Assembly (NCBI GenBank): GCA_964405825.1 | Contig: CAYOPI010000004.1 | Coordinates: forward strand, 1 to 64,000 | Origin: JBHJGM01 sp964405825 | Lineage (GTDB): Bacteria; Verrucomicrobiota; Verrucomicrobiia; Opitutales; JBHJGM01 | Direction: 5' to 3' | DNA: 64,000 bases | Part shown: positions 1-10,116 of the stretch, piece by piece | Numbering within the stretch: position 1 is the stretch's first letter | Layout of the letters: the number at the start of each line of letters is the position of its first letter | The notes under the pieces: model-generated | Told to the model about the DNA's origin: nothing | The model's database searches: none | The model's input: only the letters and a program-made list of their open reading frames with translations | Made by a program: the position numbers and the translations under genes

Positions 1-2100
1 CGCGGCGCCCCAATTGTCGGGGATGCCGTAGGAAACATCGGTCTCCGGAAGGTGCACCGGCTCCTGGCCGAGGGTCAGCCCGAAGACAAACCAGATGCCC
101 GCGTTCTGTGCCCCCACAAATTCAACCTCGGCAATGACCTTGTCCGGGTGCGGATTTTCCAGCCCCCACAGGTAGACGCCCACGTGCGAGAACGCATCGT
201 TGGCCCCGCGCCAGGCAACCTGGCAGGTGGCCTTCGAGCGCCGCCCCTTGGCCGGGTTGGCCGGCAGAAACCACCCGTTGATGTTCTCGCCGTGGAGCAC
301 GTACGCGGTGTGCGTGGTGCCGTCGGCGTAGACCAGACGCACCTCACCGGCCATGTTTCCGCCCCCGCCATAGCGCGCGTGAGTGAAGTACAGCGAATGC
401 GCCTTGCGGCCCACGTTCAGCGTGAGCGAACTCGCATAGCCCTCCCGCAGCCCACTCAGGCCCAGGCAACCGCGCCGCCCGTTCGTCCCCGGATCGATGA
501 TCTGCACGGGCACGCCGAGAAAAGTCTGCTCGCCGGTGGGCAACCGCGAGAGATCGTTGCCGCCGCCTTCACCGTGAAAGGCCGGCACACCCTCGGCACC
601 CTGGTCATGGAAGTCGCAGTTGGCCAGCGAACTCAGGTCGACGGTTTCAAAGGTGCGCTCAACCGGCTCTGGCAGGGCACCCTTCAGACAGCAGTGGAAG
701 TAGCCGTCGTGCTGCTTGCCCCAGTCAAAGACGCGCCGCAAAATGTCGGCCCCGTAGGCTTCTTCGCCGTGGTGAAAAGCCCCGCGCGACAACTCCCCGG
801 CGACGATCGTCGTCACCCCGCCATTCATGTACTCCCACTTGGCGTTGTGCCCCCCAAAGCCTTTCTCAAAGGGCGGGTAGATCTGGTAAAACTCGCCCGG
901 GCTGGTTGAGGGCATCTCGTCACGGATTTTCTGATACGTGTGGATGATCGCCCGCGCCTTCTCCGGGTCGATTGCGCGGTTGAGGTTGTAGGCGTTGGAG
1001 AGACTGACCTGGGTCGCCGGATCCATGCCGAAGTCCCGCTCAAGGTTCGTGTTTTCAGGCACCTGATGGGTGTAGAATGCACCGTTCCACGAGAGCGCGT
1101 CGAGCCGCTCCAGCAGCTCCCTGCCCAACTGGCGGTACCGGTCGGCTTCCTCGCCGCGCCCGGCCGCCTCCAGCATCTCCGCCAGGTACCGGCAACCGAT
1201 CGCCATCCCGGTGTTGTCCCCGTGCATGACGTTGAACTCGGTCTTGCCCAGGGACACCCGCATCGGCGAACCGCTCCGCGCCACGTCTTCGCTGCTTTGA
1301 AAGTCCCAGGTGTCGATCGTGTAACCACGCTTGAGCAACCGGTACTTCTCGGACCACCGGTACGCATCGCTCGTGCTGTAGGCGACCGCCTTGACCGCCT
1401 GGTCCAGCAGCCCCGACATCCAGCCGGTGTCGCCCGTCGCCTTCCAGGTGTAATACAGCCCCTCCAGGAAGAGGTACTCCACGTCGTTCTCAACGGGGAT
1501 GCGTTCCATGCGCCAGGTGCCGTCGTTGATCTGGGTGATGAACTCGCCCTCGGCAAATTCCTGGTCGCGCCAGGTCGGCCAGTTGCGGTCGGGCTTGGCC
1601 GCTTCGATGCGGTCCCAGATCAACCCGTCGGCCCGCTGGTGGTCGGCGTACAGTTCGATGCCCGTCTTCAGCTTGGGCGTGTACCACTTCAGCCCTTTCA
1701 ACACGTGGACGTGATCGCGCAGCCAGCAGACGAAGTGCTGATAAAACTTCCCGTCCACGCGGATTATATGCCCGCCTTCGCTCCAGACGACCATCGTCAG
1801 GTAGACCATGTTGAGCAGCTCCTGGAAAAAGCCGTCGGCGTCCTCGATGCGCGTCTCTGCGGTCACCCGAAACCCCGTCGAGCCCAGCAGGCGCCGATCC
1901 GCGTCGAGGTTGAGGACGGTGTGCGTGCCCAGCGCTCCACCCACGCGCACCTGCGCTGTTCCATCGCTGACCGTTGCGCCCGCATACGCACGGCCCTGCC
2001 CGTCGAGCACCGAATACTGCCCCGGCTCAAGACCGGTCAGGGTGATTGTTTCGCGCGGCTTGCACACTGCGCCGGGGGGCTTGTCGGCAATCGAGATCAT
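1..2100 (-). CDS. Six-hairpin (alpha/alpha)6 glycoside hydrolase, C-terminus cut by window edge
   Basis: An open frame of exactly 700 codons reads from ATG at 2100 off the left edge with no stop. No signal peptide is visible, so it is probably cytoplasmic. The first ~85 residues look like a beta-rich/Ig-like module. Residues ~90-470 are helical and rich in Trp, Tyr and Asp/Glu, with six-hairpin glycosidase features such as ENDVEYLFLEGLYYTW and WDFQSSED. The rest (including LGVPVQIIDP) looks like a C-terminal beta-sandwich of carbohydrate-binding type. This fold covers amylo-glucosidase, rhamnosidase and related families, so the substrate cannot be named. It is divergent from a secreted glycosidase 152 bp away, which fits a polysaccharide-degradation locus. 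The antisense frames here are GC-driven shadows. Confidence 0.75.
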   Translation of the reverse strand, partial: MISIADKPPGAVCKPRETITLTGLEPGQYSVLDGQGRAYAGATVSDGTAQVRVGGALGTHTVLNLDADRRLLGSTGFRVTAETRIEDADGFFQELLNMVYLTMVVWSEGGHIIRVDGKFYQHFVCWLRDHVHVLKGLKWYTPKLKTGIELYADHQRADGLIWDRIEAAKPDRNWPTWRDQEFAEGEFITQINDGTWRMERIPVENDVEYLFLEGLYYTWKATGDTGWMSGLLDQAVKAVAYSTSDAYRWSEKYRLLKRGYTIDTWDFQSSEDVARSGSPMRVSLGKTEFNVMHGDNTGMAIGCRYLAEMLEAAGRGEEADRYRQLGRELLERLDALSWNGAFYTHQVPENTNLERDFGMDPATQVSLSNAYNLNRAIDPEKARAIIHTYQKIRDEMPSTSPGEFYQIYPPFEKGFGGHNAKWEYMNGGVTTIVAGELSRGAFHHGEEAYGADILRRVFDWGKQHDGYFHCCLKGALPEPVERTFETVDLSSLANCDFHDQGAEGVPAFHGEGGGNDLSRLPTGEQTFLGVPVQIIDPGTNGRRGCLGLSGLREGYASSLTLNVGRKAHSLYFTHARYGGGGNMAGEVRLVYADGTTHTAYVLHGENINGWFLPANPAKGRRSKATCQVAWRGANDAFSHVGVYLWGLENPHPDKVIAEVEFVGAQNAGIWFVFGLTLGQEPVHLPETDVSYGIPDNWGAA

Positions 2101-2252
2101 AGGGAGTTGCTGAAGAAAAAATGAGGCTTCCAGAAAATCAGAGAGAACATCATTGAGCCCCGGGCATACCGGAGCCCGCAACCTTTTGTTCGCCCTTTCG
2201 CGGCTCAATTGTGATTGCCCGCGCGCTCCTTCCCACCTCGAATGACGGTATC

Positions 2253-4838
2253 ATGTTCAGCCAACCCCGCTTGACTCTTCTGCTTGTTACCATGGCCAGT
2301 GCTCTGCCTCTCCAGGCCTTCGAAATCCAGCTCGATCCCCCGGGCAGCGATGAAGCCTTCACCCTCACGCACAACTCCCTGGAGTTGATCACCACCCAGT
2401 ACGTCGCCTGGGCCCAGGACTGGGCGTGGTCGGGCGCGAACATCGACCGTGGCGAGGACACCTTCGCCCTTGAGATGCGCCGCATCGGCGTGGAGGGCAC
2501 CGGCAGGGTTGAGCGCGTCAACGCGACCACCTACCGCTACCACTACCAGCTCAATTACACCCGTGATCAGCGCGACATCGTAGGCGGCGGTCTGCAATTC
2601 AACCTCGGACTGACCTCCGAGGGCCGCGAAGGCCACCGTGTGGAGCCACAACTGCTAGAGGACGAATCCGGCTTCACTTGGGAGATCGCGCCCAACCGCA
2701 CCTTCACCGCGCGCTTTGAGCCGACCCCCGAGCGCGTCTACTTCGAGCAGGGCAACAAGGGCCAGCTGCGCGCGCTCTTTGTGCCGTCCAATCTCCAGGC
2801 CGGCACGTCCGCCGAGGTCAAGCTGACCCTCACCCTGCCCGAGGGCACCCAGGCCGAGCAGTCGCTCCAGCAGCGCTACGGCGGCAACGACACCTCAAGC
2901 TGGTTTGTGAACGCCCTGGACCCTCACCTGGCCTACATCGATCTCTCGGCCATGAACAGCAAGCACAAGCCCGCCGGACGCCACGGCTTCCTCCAGCGTG
3001 AGGGTGATCGGCTCGTCTTCGAAGACGGCACCGAGGGGCGCTTCTGGGGCGCAAACGTGCAGGCGTACTCGCTGTTCATCAACGACAAGGACCGCATCCG
3101 CCAGCACGCCCAGCGCATCTCCAAGCTCGGCTACAACCTGATCCGCCTGCACCACCACGACTCGGCCACCTGGGTCCGCCCCAGCCTCATCGCCGACGGG
3201 CCGACCTCCCAGCAGATCAACGAGGACGCCCTCGACAGCTACTTTTACTGGATTCACTGCCTGAAGGAGGAGGGCATTCACATCTGGGTCGACCTGCACG
3301 TGGGCCGGCCCTGGCGCGAGGGCGACGGGATCCCCGGCTGGGGCGATCTGGCCGGGCGCGCACGGGGCGAGCGCGGTGCCAGCACCAAGGGCTACTTCTA
3401 TTACAACGAGCGAATGACCGAGCTCATGCGGCAGTTCTACCGCGAGCTGCTCACCCGCGAGAATCCCTACACCAACCTCGCCCTCAAGGACGACCCGGCC
3501 ATCGTCTTCATGCTCCTGGTCAACGAGAACGACCTCACCCACCACTTCGGCAATACCTTCCTGCCCGACAAGGACAACCCCTGGCACCACCGCAAGTTCT
3601 GGGAGGCCACCGCCGAGTGGGCAGACGAGAAAGGCGTCGAGGTCAACGAACTCCGCCGCACCTGGGTGCCCGGCCTCTCCAAGGTCTACCTCAACGATCG
3701 CCAGTACGAATGGGCCACCGAGATGACCGCGTTCCTGCGTGACGAACTCGACGTGCGCGTGCCCATCGCCACCGATCACATGTGGGGCGGCACCCCGCTG
3801 TTCGCGATGCCCGCGCTCACCTCGGGCGACCTCATCGACGTCCACAGCTACGACGGCGGGGAGTGGCTCAACAACAACCCGCGCTTCAAGGGCTCCTTCT
3901 TCAACTTCATCGCCGGCAGCCAGTTGCCCGACTTTCCCCTCACCATCACCGAGTACAACTTCTCCGACGGCGCTTCGGGGATGGACCCCTGGTCGGTGCA
4001 GTTGATGGTGGCGGTGCAGGCGGCCTTTCAGGGCTGGGACGCCCCGATGCTTTACGGCTATTCCCAGGACGGCCTCCGTGGCACATCCACCTCGATGTGG
4101 TCCAGCTACAACCATCCCGGCGTGGTCGGCATGAGCCCGGCCTGCGCACTGCTCTTCCGCCGCGGCGATGTCCGTCAGGCGCGCAAAACCGCCATTTTGC
4201 AGTTCGACGAGAAAACCCTCTTCCACACCAACAGCCTGCCCGGAACCTTCCCGGCCCTGCGCACCCTCACCGAGCAGCACCGCATCGCCATCGGACTTCC
4301 CGGTTCCGAATACCTCCCGTGGCTCGAGGCCAGCCCGACCGACGGCCCGTCCGTGGAACTCATCACCGATCTGCAGGCCGACCACATTCCCGCCGATCAG
4401 GACTTTGTCGACAGCGACACCGGCGAGCTGCGCCGCAACTGGGCCACGGGAACGCTCACCATCAACACCGGCCGCACCCAGGGGGCGATGGGCTGGCTCG
4501 GCGGACAGCGCCTTCAGCTCGACGACATCATCCTCGAAGCCGAGACCGCCAAAGCCGCCATTCTCCTGACCAGTCTCGACGGCCAGGACCTGGTCAACTC
4601 GGAGCGCATCCTCGTTTCGACCGCCGCCCGCGTGCAGAAAATGCGTAATGGCTACCGCTCCGAGCCCGTCGCCGCCAAAGTCACCCTCCAAAGCAGTGCG
4701 AACGGGCTGAAGCTCGTCCCGCTGATGGCCGACGGTTCCAAAGGCGACGCCGTGGCCCTGCCACGCAGCGCGCCCAACGTCTACACCTTCGAGGTTCCGA
4801 CCGACCAGGGGACCCACTGGTTCGAACTCGTGCGCTAG
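2253..4838 (+). CDS. Secreted clan-A-like (cellulase-type TIM barrel) glycoside hydrolase
   Basis: The protein has 861 residues from ATG 2253. A GTG at 2211 is open but would bury the signal peptide, which is residues ~1-22 and ends PLQA. After a beta-rich N-terminal region comes a TIM barrel (about residues 240-640). It carries the two acids expected of retaining clan-A enzymes: E425 in VNEND (predicted acid/base) and E567 in TITEYN (predicted nucleophile). A RLHHHDSATW motif near residue 310 also belongs to the barrel. The C-terminal ~200 residues look like a beta-domain. It most likely cleaves a beta-linked glycan outside the cytoplasm. The next gene encodes a larger relative with the same active-site layout. 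The exact GH family is not assigned. Confidence 0.8.
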   Translation: MFSQPRLTLLLVTMASALPLQAFEIQLDPPGSDEAFTLTHNSLELITTQYVAWAQDWAWSGANIDRGEDTFALEMRRIGVEGTGRVERVNATTYRYHYQLNYTRDQRDIVGGGLQFNLGLTSEGREGHRVEPQLLEDESGFTWEIAPNRTFTARFEPTPERVYFEQGNKGQLRALFVPSNLQAGTSAEVKLTLTLPEGTQAEQSLQQRYGGNDTSSWFVNALDPHLAYIDLSAMNSKHKPAGRHGFLQREGDRLVFEDGTEGRFWGANVQAYSLFINDKDRIRQHAQRISKLGYNLIRLHHHDSATWVRPSLIADGPTSQQINEDALDSYFYWIHCLKEEGIHIWVDLHVGRPWREGDGIPGWGDLAGRARGERGASTKGYFYYNERMTELMRQFYRELLTRENPYTNLALKDDPAIVFMLLVNENDLTHHFGNTFLPDKDNPWHHRKFWEATAEWADEKGVEVNELRRTWVPGLSKVYLNDRQYEWATEMTAFLRDELDVRVPIATDHMWGGTPLFAMPALTSGDLIDVHSYDGGEWLNNNPRFKGSFFNFIAGSQLPDFPLTITEYNFSDGASGMDPWSVQLMVAVQAAFQGWDAPMLYGYSQDGLRGTSTSMWSSYNHPGVVGMSPACALLFRRGDVRQARKTAILQFDEKTLFHTNSLPGTFPALRTLTEQHRIAIGLPGSEYLPWLEASPTDGPSVELITDLQADHIPADQDFVDSDTGELRRNWATGTLTINTGRTQGAMGWLGGQRLQLDDIILEAETAKAAILLTSLDGQDLVNSERILVSTAARVQKMRNGYRSEPVAAKVTLQSSANGLKLVPLMADGSKGDAVALPRSAPNVYTFEVPTDQGTHWFELVR

Positions 4839-5180
4839 CCTGAGGTTCTCGGAATCCGGCTGCCTGCCGGTGAATGCAGGCAAGGATCCGTAGATCTTTG
4901 CCTCCAAGAGGTGACAATCGCTGTCCTTCGTCTGCAATGTTAGGTTCTGGTTAAAATCCTGCCCCAGAGCACTTTGCAAAAATTGCCCGGACCCGGTGCA
5001 ACCGGCCCTTCGTAGGCCTAAGCACGACCGTTGATTCTTCATTCAGCCGGCACCTATTCGCAGATCTGTCTTGTCGTTTACGTCGCATAAGTGTATCTAT
5101 CCTAACAGTTTCTCGTTCCTTCTCCCCTGCGGCCGGGCTGCCTGTGTCCTCTCCGCCTGCCCTATCCTGAATCTCTCCAC
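4839..5180 (+). other. Intergenic region between two glycosidase genes
   Basis: These 342 bp hold no convincing gene. A hairpin with arms TGCCTGC and GCAGGCA at about 4859-4881 lacks a T run, so it is not a clear terminator. A possible promoter is TTGTCG followed 17 nt later by TATCTA, near 5080-5108. The stretch before the 5181 ATG is pyrimidine-rich and shows no Shine-Dalgarno sequence. Confidence 0.4.
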
Positions 5181-8100
5181 ATGAAACTCCGTCTACTCGC
5201 GGCAGCCGTCGGCACGGCGGCTCTCTTTCCCTGCATCCTTCACGCGGTGCCCTCGGGCACTTATGGCGACTGGCGCATCCAGGTCTGGGGACCCGTCGAC
5301 GGGGCCAACGACCTCATCAGTGGCCCCGATGCCGATCCCGATGGTGACGGCATCAAGAATGCCCTCGAGTTTGTTCTCGGGCTGGACCCGACCTCGCCCG
5401 AGGCCAGCCCCTTCGACGCTCTGGAAATGGGCCCGGGCACCAGCATGTCGTTCCGCTACAGTCAGTTCGAAAACGCAGTCGGCGCATCGGTCTGGGCCGA
5501 ATACGCCACCGATCTGACCCAGGCCAGCCCCTGGAACCCCGCCGACGGTACCACCCTCAACGTGACCTCAGACGGCACCAGCGGGGCCGAATCCGGCGCG
5601 GCCTCCTCCGCCTTTAAAGGCACGCTCTCCGGCGGCCCCAACGCCTTCGTTCGCCTGGCCTCCGACGTCGACTTCGACGCCGTTGCGCCCGACGACACCC
5701 TCAACTGGGTCTGGGTCGAAGCCGAGACCGGCGGCAACAACAGCACGTGGCCCGGCCTGTCTTCTAACAACCAGCGCTGGATCGGCTCGAACGTCACCTT
5801 TACTCGCACCGTCAGCATCCCGGCCGACTCCACCTACACCGTCTGGGCCCGCAAACGCGCCGAGCAGCGCGACTGGCAATGGCGAATTAACAGCGGAGCC
5901 TGGAACTTCGTGGCCGCCGAGCCGCTGACCGACGTCGTGCCCTACCGCACCCCGCCCGGACCCGACCGCGTGGGCTGGCAAATCGCCGGCACCGTCACTC
6001 TCAACGCCGGCAACTACAACTTCACCGTCCAGAACCTCTCCACCGCCAGCCAGAACTTCCACGCCTGGGACTGCTTCCTCTTCATCGACGGACCCTTCAC
6101 GCCCTCCGGCGAACTCCAGCCCGACCAACTCGGCTCAACTCCGGAATCCGGCAAGTTCATCTTCGAGCCGGAGGCCGATCCCTACACCTATTCGCCGATC
6201 GACATGCGCTTTCTCAATGAGCCCTTCGCGGGCAGCAAGGGCTTCATTGCCGCGCAGGGCGAGAACTTCATCCACTCCGACACCGGCGAGCAGGTGCGCT
6301 TCTGGGCGGCCAACCTCGGCTCAGGTGTGGCGGCGCTGAACCGCAGTCAGGTCGACGAACTGGCCCGGCATCTGGCCAAGCGCGGGGTTAACCTCGTGCG
6401 CTACCACAGCCCCTTCTGGACGCAGAGCGGCGGCAACTTCGGTAATATCGACGAAAGCAAAATCGACGACATCTTCTACCTCGTTGCCGCCATGCGCCGC
6501 GAAGGCATCTACACCGGCCTCTCGATTTTCTTCCCGCTGTGGGCCGACTACTGGGACCTCGTTGGCTACTTCCCGCCCTCGGGCACCAACGACACCTTCG
6601 GCGCGCTCTACTACGACCCGCAGCTGCAGGCCATCTACAACAATTTCTGGACCCAGCTCCTCACCCGCGTGAACCCCTACACCGGCGTCCCGCTCAAGGA
6701 CGAGCCGGCCGTGGCCTACGCCGAAATGGTCAATGAAGACTCCCTGCTGTTCTGGACCTTCACGCCCACCGACAACATCCCCGACCAGTCCATCGAACTG
6801 CTGGAGCCCATCTTCGGCGCGTGGGCGGCCAACAAATACGGCACCCTCCAGAACGCTTTCAACACTTGGAACCAGCCGGAGCCAGGAGATGACGCCAGTG
6901 CCGGTCGGGCCGGCTTTGACCGCTCCCTGGTCTTCAACGCCACCAGCAACGGCCCCCAGCGTCTGCGCGACGCCGATACCGCCACCTTCCTGGCCCAGCA
7001 CCAGAAGGAGTTCTACGAGGACACCTACGACTTCATCAAGAACACCCTCGGCTACAAGGGCATGGTCACCGGCTCGAACTGGAAAACCGGTGACCCCCGC
7101 GTGCTCGATCCGCTCGACAAGTGGTCCAACACCGTGGCCGACTTCATGGACCGTCACGGCTACTACGGCTCGAGCGTCACCGGCACCAACAGCAGCTTCG
7201 ACGTGCTCACTGGACAGGTCTACTACGACCGCGCCGCGGTGAAGTTCCAGAACAACCAGGGCGTCGACGAGGGCTCCTTCGACCACGTTGTGTTCGATCT
7301 GCGCCACAACAACCTGCCCTCCATCATTTCGGAGACGGACTATCCCGAGCCGAACCGCTATCGGGCCGACCAGCCGTTTATCCACGCCGCCTACGCCAGC
7401 CTGCAGGGCAGCGACGGCATCGTCTTCTTCGCCCTGGATGGCCCGAGTTACCTCTCGAAGATCGAGAAGTGGCCGCTGCAAAGCCCGATGACCCTCGGCC
7501 AGTTCCCCGCCTTTGCCTACATCTACCGCAAGTTCCTGGTCCAGGAGGGCGCCTCAGTCGCCGAGTTTGACCTGCTCCTGGATGATCTATTCGCCCTGGA
7601 AGGCGCTCCGGTCAGCGCTCCGCAGAACTTCGATGAACTGCGCGAGGACGACATCCCGCCCGGCGGCGGCATCCCCGGAGCCAGCACCATCGACCCGCTG
7701 GCCTTCCTCGTAGGCAAGGTCGGCCTCAACTACGTCACCAGCGACCCGACCTCCGACGTCATCAGCCTGGAGACCTACATCGACCGCACCTTCAAGATCG
7801 CCACCAGCATCACCTTCGAGCTGTTCTGGGACTGGGGTAACGGTGTGGTTTACATGAATGCGCCGCAGGCCCAGGGCGCAACGGGCTTCCTCAGCGCAGT
7901 GGGCACGGTCGCGTTGACCGACATCACCGTCACCACGTCGATGACCTACGGCACGATCGTTGCGGTGGCGCTCGACGACAAGCCCCTCTCCGAAAGCGGC
8001 AAGATTCTGCTGCAAATCGGCACCGAGGAGCGGCCCACCGGCTGGACGGAAACCGGCTCCAGCCCCGGTCCGAAGACGATCACCAGTCTGGGCACCGCTC

Positions 8101-8273
8101 CGTTCCAGCTGACACAGATCAACGGCACTTTCTCGCTGAATCGGCCCGATGCCGGCAGCCTGACCGTCACACCGCTGGACGAGAACGGCTACCGTACCGA
8201 CGCCACCCCCATCACCGGCGCGACCAGCCTTACCCTTCAACCGGATGTGCTCTACTATCTGATTGAGGATTAG
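5181..8273 (+). CDS. Secreted multidomain glycoside hydrolase with Ca-binding linker and CBM-like module
   Basis: This 1030-residue protein begins with a signal peptide (residues ~1-22, ending LHA). Residues ~49-71 contain GPDADPDGDG followed by a helix, the acidic pattern of thrombospondin type-3 or dockerin-like calcium sites. Residues ~173-300 start WVEAETGG and resemble a carbohydrate-binding beta-sandwich. The catalytic barrel follows (~345-800) with predicted acid/base E519 (MVNEDS) and nucleophile E718 (IISETD). A beta-rich tail ends the protein. The active-site arrangement matches the upstream 861-residue enzyme, so the two are probably distant paralogues acting on the same or related extracellular polysaccharide. 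Its own terminator lies at 8323-8354. Family and substrate are not assigned. Confidence 0.8.
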   Translation: MKLRLLAAAVGTAALFPCILHAVPSGTYGDWRIQVWGPVDGANDLISGPDADPDGDGIKNALEFVLGLDPTSPEASPFDALEMGPGTSMSFRYSQFENAVGASVWAEYATDLTQASPWNPADGTTLNVTSDGTSGAESGAASSAFKGTLSGGPNAFVRLASDVDFDAVAPDDTLNWVWVEAETGGNNSTWPGLSSNNQRWIGSNVTFTRTVSIPADSTYTVWARKRAEQRDWQWRINSGAWNFVAAEPLTDVVPYRTPPGPDRVGWQIAGTVTLNAGNYNFTVQNLSTASQNFHAWDCFLFIDGPFTPSGELQPDQLGSTPESGKFIFEPEADPYTYSPIDMRFLNEPFAGSKGFIAAQGENFIHSDTGEQVRFWAANLGSGVAALNRSQVDELARHLAKRGVNLVRYHSPFWTQSGGNFGNIDESKIDDIFYLVAAMRREGIYTGLSIFFPLWADYWDLVGYFPPSGTNDTFGALYYDPQLQAIYNNFWTQLLTRVNPYTGVPLKDEPAVAYAEMVNEDSLLFWTFTPTDNIPDQSIELLEPIFGAWAANKYGTLQNAFNTWNQPEPGDDASAGRAGFDRSLVFNATSNGPQRLRDADTATFLAQHQKEFYEDTYDFIKNTLGYKGMVTGSNWKTGDPRVLDPLDKWSNTVADFMDRHGYYGSSVTGTNSSFDVLTGQVYYDRAAVKFQNNQGVDEGSFDHVVFDLRHNNLPSIISETDYPEPNRYRADQPFIHAAYASLQGSDGIVFFALDGPSYLSKIEKWPLQSPMTLGQFPAFAYIYRKFLVQEGASVAEFDLLLDDLFALEGAPVSAPQNFDELREDDIPPGGGIPGASTIDPLAFLVGKVGLNYVTSDPTSDVISLETYIDRTFKIATSITFELFWDWGNGVVYMNAPQAQGATGFLSAVGTVALTDITVTTSMTYGTIVAVALDDKPLSESGKILLQIGTEERPTGWTETGSSPGPKTITSLGTAPFQLTQINGTFSLNRPDAGSLTVTPLDENGYRTDATPITGATSLTLQPDVLYYLIED

Positions 8274-8322
8274 GATCTGTCTGGAGAAATCATTTCAGTT
8301 GCCAGCCCCATTACGCTTGCCG

Positions 8323-8354
8323 ACGGCCGCCTCCGTGTGAGGTGGCCGTTTTTT
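8323..8354 (+). terminator. Intrinsic terminator after the large glycosidase
   Basis: The stem ACGGCC-G-CCTC pairs with GAGG-T-GGCCGT around a 5-nt loop, and a T run at 8349-8354 follows. It ends transcription of the 5181-8273 gene and separates it from the sulfatase. Confidence 0.8.
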
Positions 8355-8442
8355 ATGCCCGGGGATCGCGCGGGCGTCCTTTGCGCTTGCCCGGTGCAGG
8401 GACGAGACGGGAGGCTGTGGCACTCAACCACCGTTGCCTGCC

Positions 8443-10002
8443 ATGCCCGACCGACCCAACGTCCTCTTCCTTATCTCCGACGACACCGCTCCCGAGTACA
8501 TCGGCTTTTCCGGAGGCGGCGATCAGGTGCTCACCCCCAACCTCGACCGCATTGCCGCCGAGGGCATGGCCTTCGACCAGATGTACGTCTCCTCGGCGGT
8601 CTGCACACCCAGCCGCTACAGCTACTTCACCGGGCGTCACGCCGGGCGCTGTGACAGCAAACCTTTCCTGCGCGAGTGCCCGCCGGACCAGCCCTACTGC
8701 ATCAAGTGGAACGTCAACGCCCACGACCCGCAGATGACCGCCGGAGCGATTCTGCAGGGCGCGGGCTACACCACCGGTTACGTCGGCAAGATGCACTGTG
8801 CGATGCCCAAGGCTGCGCTTGGCTTTAAGCCGCTGCCCGAGGAGGCCGACCCGCAAGACCCCGAACTCAACCGCATTCTGGCCCACAACCAGGAGAAACT
8901 CATCGCCGAGATGAAGCGCCTCGGCCACGACTTCGCCGGCGGCATGCACTACGGCAACCTGGACGACGGCGCCAGCTGCCCGAGCATTCAGGTACACAAC
9001 GTCGAGTGGGCCACCGCCAACGCGCTGGACTTTTTGCGCCAGCAGAAGGGCAATGCGAAACCCTTTTTCCTCACCGTGGCCACCAGCGTGATTCACGGTC
9101 CCGGCCACATTGAAGAAGGCATCGACGCCGACCCCCGCATCACCCGCGGCGGCTACCTCGACGAACCCCTCAACGTCCAGGCCCCGCGCGCGAGCATTCG
9201 CCAGCGGCTCGAAGCCAAAGGCCTCGACTACAACCACCGCACCGCCGGCGCGCTCTGGCTCGATGACGCCGTTGGCTCCCTGCTCGAAGAGCTGGAGCGT
9301 CAGGGCCAGCTCGACAACACCATCATCATCTACACCTCCGACCACAATGTGAACGGCAAGGGCACCTGTTACGAACGGGGCGCCCGCGTGCCCCTGTGCG
9401 TGCGCTGGCCCGGTCGCATCGCCGCCGGTCAACGCTCCTCGGCGCTGGTCCAGAACGTCGACCTCATTCCCACCCTCATGGAGATCACCGGTGCGAGCGC
9501 GCCCGAAGACATGCCGCTGGATGGCAGGAGCTGGCTGCCCCTGCTCGAAGGCCGCGCCACCCAAACCCACGAGGACCTTTTCTTTGACAGCGGCTGGACC
9601 CGTTGCGTACGCCACGGGCGCTACAAGTACATCGCCTTTCGCTACCCGCAAGACGCCCTCGCCCGGCACGAGTCCGGCGAACTCGACAAGGCCCTGGACT
9701 ACTACGGCAGCACCGGCCAGCAGCGCGAGATCCGCAACTACCCTCACTACTGGGACCCGGATCAGCTCTACGACCTGGAGGCCGATCCCGAGGAGCGCAC
9801 CAACCTTTTTGGTCAACCCGAACATGCCGAGGTGGCCGCCGATCTGAAGGCGCGCCTGGAGCAGTACCTGAGCACCTTCCAGCATCCCTTCGACCTCGCC
9901 GACCAGCCCTTCATGCACACCGAGCGCTACCGGGAAATGGCAGCCACGACCGCCTCCATCGGCCCGGAGATCTACGACTGGTACCGCCGCGGAATCTACT
10001 AG
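8443..10002 (+). CDS. Type I (Cys-type) sulfatase
   Basis: The protein has 519 residues from ATG 8443; a TTG at 8434 is open but less likely. The N-terminus runs straight into the sulfatase core (NVLFLISDDT, D13/D14 as calcium ligands). The signature CTPSR has C54 as the residue converted to formylglycine. YTSDHN near residue 307 supplies further metal ligands. No signal peptide is visible, so the enzyme is predicted cytoplasmic, unlike the two upstream secreted glycosidases. It would remove sulfate from imported glycan fragments, implying a sulfated (possibly marine) polysaccharide. A maturation enzyme (anSME) is required but is not in this window. Confidence 0.92.
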   Translation: MPDRPNVLFLISDDTAPEYIGFSGGGDQVLTPNLDRIAAEGMAFDQMYVSSAVCTPSRYSYFTGRHAGRCDSKPFLRECPPDQPYCIKWNVNAHDPQMTAGAILQGAGYTTGYVGKMHCAMPKAALGFKPLPEEADPQDPELNRILAHNQEKLIAEMKRLGHDFAGGMHYGNLDDGASCPSIQVHNVEWATANALDFLRQQKGNAKPFFLTVATSVIHGPGHIEEGIDADPRITRGGYLDEPLNVQAPRASIRQRLEAKGLDYNHRTAGALWLDDAVGSLLEELERQGQLDNTIIIYTSDHNVNGKGTCYERGARVPLCVRWPGRIAAGQRSSALVQNVDLIPTLMEITGASAPEDMPLDGRSWLPLLEGRATQTHEDLFFDSGWTRCVRHGRYKYIAFRYPQDALARHESGELDKALDYYGSTGQQREIRNYPHYWDPDQLYDLEADPEERTNLFGQPEHAEVAADLKARLEQYLSTFQHPFDLADQPFMHTERYREMAATTASIGPEIYDWYRRGIY

Positions 10003-10116
10003 GCCGTCCAGAGTCTGGAGTCCGGGGTCCGCCAGGGTCGTCAGTCGACAGATGCCGCCGACCCAAAGCCCGAAGCCGGCGGTCTCTCCGGTGCCAAATC
10101 CCGGGAGTTGGCGTCG

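Noticed and set aside
4859..4881. Hairpin after the first secreted glycosidase as a terminator
   Set aside because: Stem is good but no T run follows on either strand.
2895..5042. Long minus-strand open frame of 715 codons opposite the first secreted glycosidase
   Set aside because: Antisense shadow caused by high GC and codon bias; the plus-strand protein has a signal peptide and catalytic motifs. The same applies to similar long antisense frames at 6321-7481, 8353-9918, 11455-12915, 26585-29035 and 31846-33615.
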